Assembly: GCA_052034115.1 (NCBI GenBank)
Contig: JBPOIZ010000084.1
Coordinates: 1-31,367 of the forward strand
Direction: 5' to 3'
DNA length: 31,367 nucleotides
Source: Lutibacillus sp052034115
Lineage (GTDB): Bacteria > Actinomycetota > Actinomycetes > Actinomycetales > Dermatophilaceae
Below are positions 16,293 through 23,069 of this stretch, piece after piece (the first letter of the stretch is position 1; the number at the start of each line of letters is the position of its first letter). The notes beneath the pieces were generated by a model. The model did not search any database, was not told the DNA's origin, and saw only the letters and a program-made list of their open reading frames with translations. Made by a program: the position numbers and the translations under genes.

Positions 16293-16769
16293 ATGAGACG
16301 GTCCATCGTCGCCGCGGCCGCCGTTCTCGCCCTGGTGCCGGCGGTCGCCGGGGTCTGGGGAAACGAGTCGTTCTCGCAGGACGTGCCGGTCCGGGTGCCC
16401 CAAGGCCCCGTCGAGATCGTCGCGGAGGACAGCGACGACAAACCGACGCCGATACCCTCGACCAGCCACGAACAGGACGACGGCGACGACCGTGCCACCC
16501 CCTCGTCGGCCGGGCACGACGATGCCTCGGCGCAGAGTGAGGGCGACGAGCGGGACGACGACGCGGTGCCGGCGCAGCGGCCAAGCCCCTCGCCGACCGA
16601 TACGGGTTCCCACCAGCAGCCCGACGACAGCCCTGAGGATCAGCCCTCCGAGGACGACGACAAGGACGACGACGAGCAGGAGCGCCCGCGTCCGACCTCG
16701 TCGGAGGACCCCGGAGGTCACGACGACTCATCGCCGGCCCCGACCAAGGGATCGTCCACTGACACCTGA
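16293..16769 (+). CDS. Short exported acidic protein, second of a paralogous pair
   Basis: A 158-residue protein. The N-terminus is a signal peptide or anchor: MRRS, a hydrophobic run, ALVPA at 13-17, G20, G23-N24, S26, Q29 and P32-V33. All of these align position by position with the protein at 12373. From about residue 34 on it is disordered and dominated by Asp, Glu, Ser and Pro (for example EDDDKDDDEQE), with no sequence similarity to the tail of its paralogue. The ATG at 16293 is supported by GGAGGGAGG just upstream; longer in-frame starts are ignored. The histidine kinase follows 58 bases after the stop with the chosen start. A function as an exported partner of the neighbouring sensor is inferred from the conserved pairing; the family is not recognised. 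Confidence 0.78.
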   Translation: MRRSIVAAAAVLALVPAVAGVWGNESFSQDVPVRVPQGPVEIVAEDSDDKPTPIPSTSHEQDDGDDRATPSSAGHDDASAQSEGDERDDDAVPAQRPSPSPTDTGSHQQPDDSPEDQPSEDDDKDDDEQERPRPTSSEDPGGHDDSSPAPTKGSSTDT

Positions 16770-16827
16770 CCTGCCCTGGACCAGGGTCTGGGAATCGGGA
16801 CGCGGTGCCCCGCTGCCGATCGCCGAG

Positions 16828-18144
16828 GTGCCTGCTCCGCGTCGCATCATCGCCCAGATGGCCCTGACCGCGGTGGTCGTCCTGCTGCTCGTGGGTCTGG
16901 GCGGCGCCTATGCCGCTGGTCGGTTGGCCGAGCGCGACGCGATCCACTCGGGGGCGAACAGCGTCGACCTGCTCGCTGACGCCGTCGTCCAACCGGTGCT
17001 CACCGATGCTGTCGTCGCCGGTGACCCGGACGCGCTGGCTCGCCTCGACGCCGCCGTGCGCACCTCGGTGCTCCCGCACGATGTCGTCCGGGTCAAGTTG
17101 TGGACCCCGGAAGGCCGGATCGTCTACGCCGACGAACCCCGCCTCATCGGGCAGGTCTTTCCGTTGGGCCCGGACAAACGGGCCGCGCTCGCGCGCCCCT
17201 CGACTCGAGCGCTGGTCACCGACGCCGCGGCCTCGGAGAACGAGTTCGAACGGGCTATGGGACCGCTTCTGGAGGCCTACCGGCCGGTCTGGACCGACAC
17301 CGGGCGTCAGCTCCTCTTCGAGGTCTACAGCCGCTACGGACCGATCGCCGAACGCGCCGGGCAACTATGGCGTGCCATCGCCGGTCTGCTGACCACCTCG
17401 ATGGTGCTCTTCGGGGTGCTGCTCGCACCGATCCTGTGGCGCCTGGTGCGACAGCTGCGGACGGCGGCCACCCAACGCGAGTTCTTGCTCCACCGCGCGG
17501 TCACCTCCTCGGAGGAGGAACGCCGTCGCCTGGCCGGAACACTGCACGACGGCCCGGTGCAGGAGTTGGTCGCCACGTCCTACAAGGTGTCCCGGACCGC
17601 CCAACTGGCCGCCGCAGACGGCCGGGAGGACCTCGCGGCGGAGATTCGGGACGCCGTGGGAACCGTCCGTGCGACGGTGGGCAGCCTGCGCTCGCTGCTG
17701 GTCGACCTCTACCCGTCGTCGTTGGCGCGAGCCGGCCTGGCCGCCGCACTGGCCGACCTGGCCACCTCGATGACCGCCCGCGGGGTGCCCGTCGACCTCG
17801 AGCTCGACCCGGCGGCGGTGGCGCAGCTCGACGAGGGGGGCGAACGATTCGCCTACCGCCTGGTGCAGGAGACCCTCCGAAACACGGCGAACCACGCCCA
17901 GGCGAGCCGGGTCGACGTGGTCGTGCGGCAGGCCGAGGGCGCCGTGGTGGTCGAGGTGCGCGACGACGGCATCGGCTTCGACCCGGCCGAAGTCCTCGCC
18001 ACGCCGGAGGAGGGCCACTTCGGGCTGCACGTGCTGCGGGATCTCGCGGCGCAGGTCGGTGCGGATCTGGCCGTCGCCTCCGCTGCCGGGCGTGGGACCT
18101 GGTGGCGCGCGACGGTGTCACACCAGCGAGAGGATCAGGTATGA
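16828..18144 (+). CDS. NarL-type membrane sensor histidine kinase, module 2
   Basis: About 438 residues, paralogous to the kinase at 12792. It has TM1 at ~7-30, an extracytoplasmic sensor with VRVKLWTPEGRIVYADEP, and TM2 at ~185-207. A HisKA_3 domain with phospho-acceptor H240 in TLHDGPVQEL is followed by an HATPase domain with N-box (ETLRNTANHA), DDGIGFD and GHFGLHVL. Sensor and core align to the first kinase without gaps. The start is uncertain: GTG at 16828 leaves a minimal cytoplasmic N-terminus and ATG at 16858 would cut into TM1. The frame stays open upstream to 16492, but that part overlaps the short-protein gene and lacks conserved sequence. The start of the response-regulator gene overlaps the stop as ATGA (18141-18144). 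Confidence 0.88.
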   Translation: MPAPRRIIAQMALTAVVVLLLVGLGGAYAAGRLAERDAIHSGANSVDLLADAVVQPVLTDAVVAGDPDALARLDAAVRTSVLPHDVVRVKLWTPEGRIVYADEPRLIGQVFPLGPDKRAALARPSTRALVTDAAASENEFERAMGPLLEAYRPVWTDTGRQLLFEVYSRYGPIAERAGQLWRAIAGLLTTSMVLFGVLLAPILWRLVRQLRTAATQREFLLHRAVTSSEEERRRLAGTLHDGPVQELVATSYKVSRTAQLAAADGREDLAAEIRDAVGTVRATVGSLRSLLVDLYPSSLARAGLAAALADLATSMTARGVPVDLELDPAAVAQLDEGGERFAYRLVQETLRNTANHAQASRVDVVVRQAEGAVVVEVRDDGIGFDPAEVLATPEEGHFGLHVLRDLAAQVGADLAVASAAGRGTWWRATVSHQREDQV

Positions 18145-18818
18145 CGATCAGGGTCTTCCTCGTCGATGACCACCAGCTGGTCCGCGCCGGCCTGCGGGCC
18201 CTGCTCGACCTGGCTGCCGACATCGACGTCGTCGGGGAGGCGAGCAACGGCGCGGACGCGGTGCCCGCGGTCGTCGCGGCACAGCCGGATGTCGTGCTCA
18301 TGGACCTGTCGATGCCGGTGATGGACGGCGTCGAGGCCACCGCTCGTCTGGCCGACCAGGCGCCGGCGGTCAACGTCGTGGCGCTGACGTCATACCTGGA
18401 GGAGGAACGGTTCACGGCGGCGCTGGCCGCCGGTGCCGTGGGATATCTCATCAAGGACAGCGACCCTGACGACGTGGTCGCAGCGGTCCGTGCCGCGGCC
18501 GCCGGCCACGCCCCCATCGATCCGCGGATGGCGCGCAGCCTGCTGCCCGGCCGCAGTGGGGCTGTCGCGGGCTCCGCCCAGCCCCCACGTCCCGACGCGG
18601 CTGGGGCAGTTGGCGCACCGACGACGTCGGCGCTGAGCTCGCGGGAACGCGAAGTGCTGGCGCTGGTCGCTCAGGGGCTGGCGAACAAGCAGATCGCGCG
18701 GGCCTTGGGGATCAGCGACCGGACGGTCAAGACGCACCTGGCCAACATCTTCCGCAACATCGGTGTCGCCGATCGCACCAGCGCTGCCATGTGGGCCCGG
18801 GACCACGGTCTGGTGTGA
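18141..18818 (+). CDS. LuxR/NarL-family response regulator, module 2
   Basis: A 225-residue regulator paralogous to the one at 14237. The receiver domain has VDDHQLVRAG, phospho-acceptor D55 in LMDLSMP, an ALTSY switch threonine and YLIKDSD lysine. The linker (~135-160) is longer and Pro/Ala-rich, unlike the Ser/Gly linker of its paralogue. The C-terminal LuxR helix-turn-helix (SSREREVLALVAQGLANKQ and onward to RTVKTHL) is nearly identical to the first regulator, so the two could recognise related DNA sites. AGAGGA precedes the ATG, which overlaps the kinase stop. It ends 17 bases before the convergent MerR gene with no clear hairpin. Confidence 0.94.
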   Translation: MTIRVFLVDDHQLVRAGLRALLDLAADIDVVGEASNGADAVPAVVAAQPDVVLMDLSMPVMDGVEATARLADQAPAVNVVALTSYLEEERFTAALAAGAVGYLIKDSDPDDVVAAVRAAAAGHAPIDPRMARSLLPGRSGAVAGSAQPPRPDAAGAVGAPTTSALSSREREVLALVAQGLANKQIARALGISDRTVKTHLANIFRNIGVADRTSAAMWARDHGLV

Positions 18819-18835
18819 TCCTGGCGCGCGGTCGG

Positions 18836-19630
18836 CTAGGGCCGATCGTGCCGGTCGGCGTTCGCGTGGATCGCGTCCCGGGTGTATTGCGCCAGGCCGG
18901 GGGCGATCTTCTCGTAGGTCGCCGTGAAGCGTGGGTCGGCGAGGTACATGTCTGCCAGCCCGCGGTGCATGGCGTACGAACAGTCGTAGAACCGGTCATG
19001 GATGTGCCGGCGATGCGCCTCGGCAGCCGCCATGGCCGCCAGGCTCGTCGGCGGCTCACCTGCCGCCATCGCGTCGGCCATCGCGGTCGTGGCCGCCGCC
19101 GCCTCGGCCTTGACGGCAACCCAATCCGCGCGGGTGTAGCGCGCCGTGCGCCGCGCCGACTGGCGCCAGGCGTCGGTCTTGCCCCACCGCTGCTCGGCCT
19201 CGGCGGCGTAGGACTCGTCCCAGCCCTCGCCGAAGATCTCCTTCAGCTCATCTGGGGTGGTGGGTGAACTGCTCATGGCGTTCTCCAATGCTCGATCGAT
19301 TGCGCCGACGAGCTCGGACAGCTCGCCCAGCCGGGCGGTGACCGCTTCTCGTTGCCGACGCAGGTGCTCGACCACCGACACCTCGCCGGACAGCAGGTCG
19401 GCCACCTCGTCCAGCGGCAGGCCCAGGCGGCGGTAGCCGACGATCGAGGCCAGTCGCTGCAGATCGGTGGCGTCATACAGCCGGTAGCCCGCCCCGGTCC
19501 GTTCGCTGGGTCGGAGCAACCCGATCTCGTCGTAGTGGTGCAACGTCCGCACGGTCACGCCGTACTGTTCGGCGACCTGCCCAACGGTGAGGTGTCCCAC
19601 CGTGGCAGTGTGCGGTGTCGTCGCGGTCAT
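18836..19630 (-). CDS. MerR-family activator with TipAS-type ligand-binding domain
   Basis: A 264-residue regulator. Residues ~13-80 form a MerR winged helix: LTVGQVAEQYGVTVRTLHHYD, then GLLRPSERTGAGYRLY and LGLPLDEV. A coiled-coil dimerisation helix follows at ~90-118. Residues ~125-260 match the TipAS antibiotic-recognition domain, with ELKEIFGEGWDESYAAEAEQRWG and later aromatic/histidine-rich helices (HRRHIHDRFYDCS). Proteins of the TipAL type bind thiopeptide-like or other hydrophobic ligands and activate promoters with over-long spacers. A promoter of exactly this type lies directly upstream, implying autoregulation. The ATG at 19630 is supported by leaderless spacing from the -10. The ligand is unknown. 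Confidence 0.92.
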   Translation of the reverse strand: MTATTPHTATVGHLTVGQVAEQYGVTVRTLHHYDEIGLLRPSERTGAGYRLYDATDLQRLASIVGYRRLGLPLDEVADLLSGEVSVVEHLRRQREAVTARLGELSELVGAIDRALENAMSSSPTTPDELKEIFGEGWDESYAAEAEQRWGKTDAWRQSARRTARYTRADWVAVKAEAAAATTAMADAMAAGEPPTSLAAMAAAEAHRRHIHDRFYDCSYAMHRGLADMYLADPRFTATYEKIAPGLAQYTRDAIHANADRHDRP

Positions 19631-19637
19631 GTCACCT

Positions 19638-19668
19638 AGCGTGACCCCTCCCGTGGCGTGAGGGTCAA
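19638..19668 (-). promoter_or_regulatory. MerR-type promoter with 19-base spacer
   Basis: Read on the minus strand, TTGACC (19668-19663) is a good -35 and CACGCT (19643-19638) a -10. They are separated by 19 bases carrying an imperfect dyad of CCCTCACG and GGGAGGGG arms. A 19-base spacer with a central dyad is the hallmark of MerR-activated promoters. The -10 ends 7 bases before the ATG at 19630, so the transcript is probably leaderless. Confidence 0.72.
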
Positions 19669-19703
19669 GTCGGTCGGTCGTTCCGCGGCGCAGGGCCAGC
19701 GCC

Positions 19704-19709
19704 TAGAGT
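19704..19709 (+). promoter_or_regulatory. -10 box of a leaderless permease transcript
   Basis: TAGAGT ends 7 bases before the GTG at 19717 and no ribosome-binding site lies between. The identical hexamer precedes tmk at the same kind of distance, which supports a leaderless promoter class. Confidence 0.55.
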
Positions 19710-19716
19710 TCCTCAC

Positions 19717-20880
19717 GTGGCACACCTGGGCGCGCAACCCCACGACGCGGACGGATCCAGCGAGCATCGCCCGCTGTGGTGGTCGATCACGGCCGGCGCT
19801 GCGACCCGCCTGCTGCTCGTCCTGCTCGGCGCAGCGGTCATCTTCAGCGCAGGTGGGTGGGCCTTCAGTGCGTTGAGTTCGTTCCTCTCGCTCATCATGC
19901 TCGCCTGGCTGCTGTCCATCGCCATGGAGCCCATGGTGCTGTGGCTCGGTCGTCACGGCATCCGGCGGGGTGGGGCCGCCGCCATCACCCTGGGCGCCCT
20001 CCTGGCAGTGTCGGCCGGCCTGGCCGTCCTGTTCGGCGGTGTCTTCGTCTCCCAGGCCCTGCAGTTGAAGGACGACTTCCCGTCGGTGGCCAGCCAGGCG
20101 GTGACGTGGATCAACGAACGGTTCGGGACGTCGTTCAACACCGACCAGATCTCCGCGGCCCTGGAGTTGACACCGGAGAAGCTGGCCAGCCTGGTCCAGC
20201 AGTTCGGTGGGGGCCTGCTGGGCACCTTCGGTGCGGTGATGACCTTCATCTTCGGTGTGGTGACGATCCTGGTCTTCGCCTACTACTTGTCGGCGGACAG
20301 CATCAAACTGCGCCAGACGATCGGCTCGTTCCTGCCGCCGCGCTTCCAGCCCGTGCTCGTCACGGTGTGGGGGGTCGCGGTGGAGAAGACCGGCGGGTAT
20401 GTCGTGTCCAAGATCGTCCTGGCCTCGATCTCCTCGCTGTGTTACGCGACCTTCTTCCGGATCATCGACATTGCCTTCTGGCTGCCGCTCGGGCTGCTCG
20501 TGGGGATCATCGGCCAGTTCATCCCCATCGTCGGCACCTACATCGGTGTCGCGGTCCCGGCGCTCTTCGCCGTCGTCCGGGACCCCCTTGACGCCGTGTG
20601 GGTCGTCGTCTTTGCCACGGTCTACCAGCAGATCGAGAGCTACTGGCTGACCCCCAAGGTGAGCAACCGGACGATGGACGTCCACCCCGCGGTGGCGCTC
20701 GGCTCGGTCTTCGTCGGAGTTGGCTTGTTCGGGCCGATCGGTGCGCTCATCGGGATTCCGGTCGCCGCGGCGGCTCTGACGATCATCGACACCTTCCGGC
20801 ATCGACACGAGCTGCTGCCCGAGCTGGAGGCCCTCGACGACGCGGCGGGCGACCCCACGGAGCGGGCTCCAGCCGACTGA
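19717..20880 (+). CDS. AI-2E family (PerM/TqsA-type) membrane permease
   Basis: A 387-residue multi-pass membrane protein of the AI-2E transporter superfamily. Members are implicated in export of autoinducer-2, ions or other small solutes, and few are characterised. Roughly eight hydrophobic segments are visible. The first pair lies at ~30-75 and another at ~85-115. A polar central region (~117-170) contains FPSVASQAVTWINERFG, and the C-terminal membrane block has the typical LPLGLLVGIIGQFIPIVGTY and ESYWLTPKVSNRTMDVHP segments. The GTG start at 19717 follows a leaderless-type -10 box. It is divergent from the MerR gene and convergent with the serpin gene, 24 bases apart. The substrate is unknown; a link to the MerR regulator is possible only through the shared spacer. 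Confidence 0.9.
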   Translation: MAHLGAQPHDADGSSEHRPLWWSITAGAATRLLLVLLGAAVIFSAGGWAFSALSSFLSLIMLAWLLSIAMEPMVLWLGRHGIRRGGAAAITLGALLAVSAGLAVLFGGVFVSQALQLKDDFPSVASQAVTWINERFGTSFNTDQISAALELTPEKLASLVQQFGGGLLGTFGAVMTFIFGVVTILVFAYYLSADSIKLRQTIGSFLPPRFQPVLVTVWGVAVEKTGGYVVSKIVLASISSLCYATFFRIIDIAFWLPLGLLVGIIGQFIPIVGTYIGVAVPALFAVVRDPLDAVWVVVFATVYQQIESYWLTPKVSNRTMDVHPAVALGSVFVGVGLFGPIGALIGIPVAAAALTIIDTFRHRHELLPELEALDDAAGDPTERAPAD

Positions 20881-20904
20881 CCGGACCCCGATCGGCGCTT
20901 GGCG

Positions 20905-22230
20905 CTACGGCTGGGCCACCCGGCCGAGGAACAGCACCGCACCGGTCTCGGTGTCGCGCAGGACGACAAGGAACGGTCGATCGACGGTGAGCGTCACCTG
21001 CGACGTGGGCGCCGAGGTGCCGGCCATCATCACCGCGGTCGCCGCTGCGGCCTCGGTGCCGTCCTCGTCGACGGTCATGGTGGCCTGATGCACCACATCG
21101 GAGATGAGGAAGCGCTCGGCGGTCGTCATACCGGAGAAGTCCGCGTCGTCGGTGAAGGCCGTCGGCATCCCCAGCGCCTTGAGGGCGGCGGTCAGACCGA
21201 CCGAGGTCTTGGCCTTCCACTTCGGCAGGGTCAGGACCACCGGGCGCTGCTGCAGGGCGCCGACCATGGCGTCGAGGCGGTCGGCGCGCAGGCCCTTCTC
21301 GAAAGCGGCCAACGTGCCGGCGTCCGGGACGAGGATGTCCATCTCTAGCCCACCACCGGCGAACGGCAACCCCACCGCCTGCCAGCCCTTCCCCGAGGCA
21401 TAGGGGATCGACTCGCCCAGGTGCATCATCGGCACGGTGTCCGTGCTGCCCGTCGCATCGGTGAACGGCCCTGGAGTGGTGAGCTCCTTGGCGAACGGGA
21501 ACTGCCATGGCGCCTTGAGATAGATGGCGTTGACCAGGGTCAGGCGGGTCGCCGTGTCGATGGTGCCGGGGGCGAGCAGGTCGGTGATCTTGTCCTTCGT
21601 CTGCTCCGCCACCCAGGCGTTGATCGCCGCGCGGGCCGGCTCGGGGGCTTGCTGGTAGTCGACCGTGCGCACCCCGGCTCCGTAGGCCGAGGCCAGGGTC
21701 TTGAGGAAGCCCTGGTCGAAGGCCAGCCCCTGCTGCGCCCACAGCGAGTTCGCCGTCGACACGAGGATCTCCACGGTCGAGTCCCCGAACGGGAAGGACC
21801 CCGAGCGGCCGGCCAACACCTGGTCCAGCGCGTTCATGCTCTGCGGCAGCGCGGTCGGGTCGGCCACGTGGAGGACCTGATCCATCTCGGTGGCCGTCGC
21901 GCCCCGGGCGCCGACTCGGGTCATGGCCAAGGCGGTGGCGATGCTGCTGGGGGAGAAGACGAGGTTTCCCGTGGGGTCTGCGGCCGCGAGCCGCCGGTAG
22001 AGGTCGGCGCCGAGCCCGTTGACGCTGGCCACGGCAGCGGCGGCCTCGGCCGGTCTAGCCGCGGCCCGTCCGACGTCGGCGCGGACCAGCTCGATGCCAC
22101 CGGTCGACTCGGGCGACGGAGGGACCGGGTCTGCCGAACCACAGGCGGCCAGGACACCCAGCGCGGCCGTGACAGTGGCGGTGGCGACAAGGGCTCGGGG
22201 CCGGGCGCGCCGGCGAGGCTGGGTCGACAT
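20905..22230 (-). CDS. Lipoprotein serpin (serine protease inhibitor)
   Basis: A 441-residue protein. An Arg-rich signal peptide ends in the lipobox VLAAC with C30 as the lipidation site, so it should be anchored outside the cell membrane. The rest is a full serpin fold: NLVFSPSSIATALAM, STANSLWAQ, LVNAIYLKAPWQFPF, LPKWKAKT and the C-terminal DRPFLVVLRDTETGAVLFLGRV. The reactive-loop hinge is E389-D-G-T-E-A-A-A-A-T398, matching the small-residue P17-P8 consensus of inhibitory serpins. Counting from it puts the scissile bond near T405-S406, which would suit an elastase- or subtilisin-like target. A purine-rich AAGGGG sits unusually close to the ATG. The target protease is unknown; the nearby TAP-like protease has an alpha/beta fold and need not be it. 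Confidence 0.93.
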   Translation of the reverse strand: MSTQPRRRARPRALVATATVTAALGVLAACGSADPVPPSPESTGGIELVRADVGRAAARPAEAAAAVASVNGLGADLYRRLAAADPTGNLVFSPSSIATALAMTRVGARGATATEMDQVLHVADPTALPQSMNALDQVLAGRSGSFPFGDSTVEILVSTANSLWAQQGLAFDQGFLKTLASAYGAGVRTVDYQQAPEPARAAINAWVAEQTKDKITDLLAPGTIDTATRLTLVNAIYLKAPWQFPFAKELTTPGPFTDATGSTDTVPMMHLGESIPYASGKGWQAVGLPFAGGGLEMDILVPDAGTLAAFEKGLRADRLDAMVGALQQRPVVLTLPKWKAKTSVGLTAALKALGMPTAFTDDADFSGMTTAERFLISDVVHQATMTVDEDGTEAAAATAVMMAGTSAPTSQVTLTVDRPFLVVLRDTETGAVLFLGRVAQP

Positions 22231-22255
22231 ACCCCTTGGACGGCGCGATCACCGC

Positions 22256-22350
22256 GCCGGTTCCATCACCTGCCCGGTTGCGTCCCACGCCGGTCCCATC
22301 ACCGGCCGCAGATCCAGCCCCTGGTTCCATCCCCCGCCGGTTCCAGCCCG
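22256..22350. repeat. Degenerate 16-17-base tandem repeats upstream of tmk
   Basis: Variants of GCCGGTTCCATCACC recur at about 22256, 22272, 22289, 22304, 22320 and 22336, a period of 15-18 bases, in the 179-base spacer between the divergent serpin and tmk genes. Copies at 22256, 22289 and 22320 are the best conserved. No protein is encoded here. A regulator-binding array or relic repeat is possible. Confidence 0.55.
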
Positions 22351-22397
22351 CGCACCGGTCTGAGGCTCGCGGCCGCTGCGACGTCCTACCCCTGGCC

Positions 22398-22403
22398 TAG
22401 AGT
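22398..22403 (+). promoter_or_regulatory. -10 box of a leaderless tmk transcript
   Basis: TAGAGT ends 6 bases before the GTG at 22410, with no ribosome-binding site in between. It is the same hexamer and nearly the same spacing as upstream of the permease gene at 19717. Confidence 0.55.
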
Positions 22404-22409
22404 TCGGGT

Positions 22410-23069
22410 GTGACCTCACCGCCGCCCGCTGCGCATGAGCGCGGGCTGTTTGTCGCCTTCGAGGGCGGGGACGGGGCCGGCAAGACGACGCAGGTCACCG
22501 CGCTGCGGGATTGGCTCACGGCGCAGGGGTATGACGTCCTGGTCACGCGGCAGCCCGGTGGCACCGAGCTGGGCCGGGCGATCCGAGACCTCGTGCTGCA
22601 TGGCGACCATGTCTCGCCGCGGGCCGAGGCATTGCTCTTCGCCGCCGACAAGGCCCACCATGCCGACACTCTCGTGCGGCCCGCCCTCGATTCGGGGCGG
22701 ATGGTCATCACCGATCGATACACCGACTCCTCCATCGCCTACCAAGGCGCCGGTCGCGACCTCGGCGTCGCGGAGATCACCCGGTTGCAGCATTGGGCCG
22801 TGGCCGACCTGCTCCCCGATCTCACCGTGGTGCTCGATGTGTCCCCCGAGGTGGGTCGGTTGCGGCGCGGTTCGGTCCATGACCGGCTGGAACGCGAGCG
22901 CGACGAGTTCCATGCGCGGGTGCGACAGCACTTCCTCGACATCGCCGCCGGTGACCCGTCGCGCTACCTCGTCCTGGACGCTGGGGCACCGCCGGAGGAG
23001 CTGGCCGCCGCGGTGCGCGAGCGCATGATCCGGCTGCTGACCGGCGCCACGGCGGAGTCGGCGCCATGA
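22410..23069 (+). CDS. tmk: Thymidylate kinase
   Basis: A 219-residue cytosolic kinase that phosphorylates dTMP to dTDP with ATP in the dTTP pathway. The P-loop is GGDGAGKTT (residues 19-27, after FVAFE). The DRY motif is D102-R-Y104 followed by TDSSIAYQG, which contacts the nucleotide substrate. The TRQPGGTELGRAIR segment supplies the substrate-binding arginine and glutamate. The GTG start fits a leaderless promoter. The length is normal. Its stop overlaps the holB start as ATGA (23066-23069), the usual tmk-holB arrangement. Confidence 0.97.
   Translation: MTSPPPAAHERGLFVAFEGGDGAGKTTQVTALRDWLTAQGYDVLVTRQPGGTELGRAIRDLVLHGDHVSPRAEALLFAADKAHHADTLVRPALDSGRMVITDRYTDSSIAYQGAGRDLGVAEITRLQHWAVADLLPDLTVVLDVSPEVGRLRRGSVHDRLERERDEFHARVRQHFLDIAAGDPSRYLVLDAGAPPEELAAAVRERMIRLLTGATAESAP

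Noticed and set aside
16492..16827. Upstream extension of the second histidine kinase overlapping the short-protein gene
   Set aside because: The translated stretch is Arg/Pro/Thr-rich with no match to the first kinase. The short protein in the other frame has a ribosome-binding site and a paralogous N-terminus.
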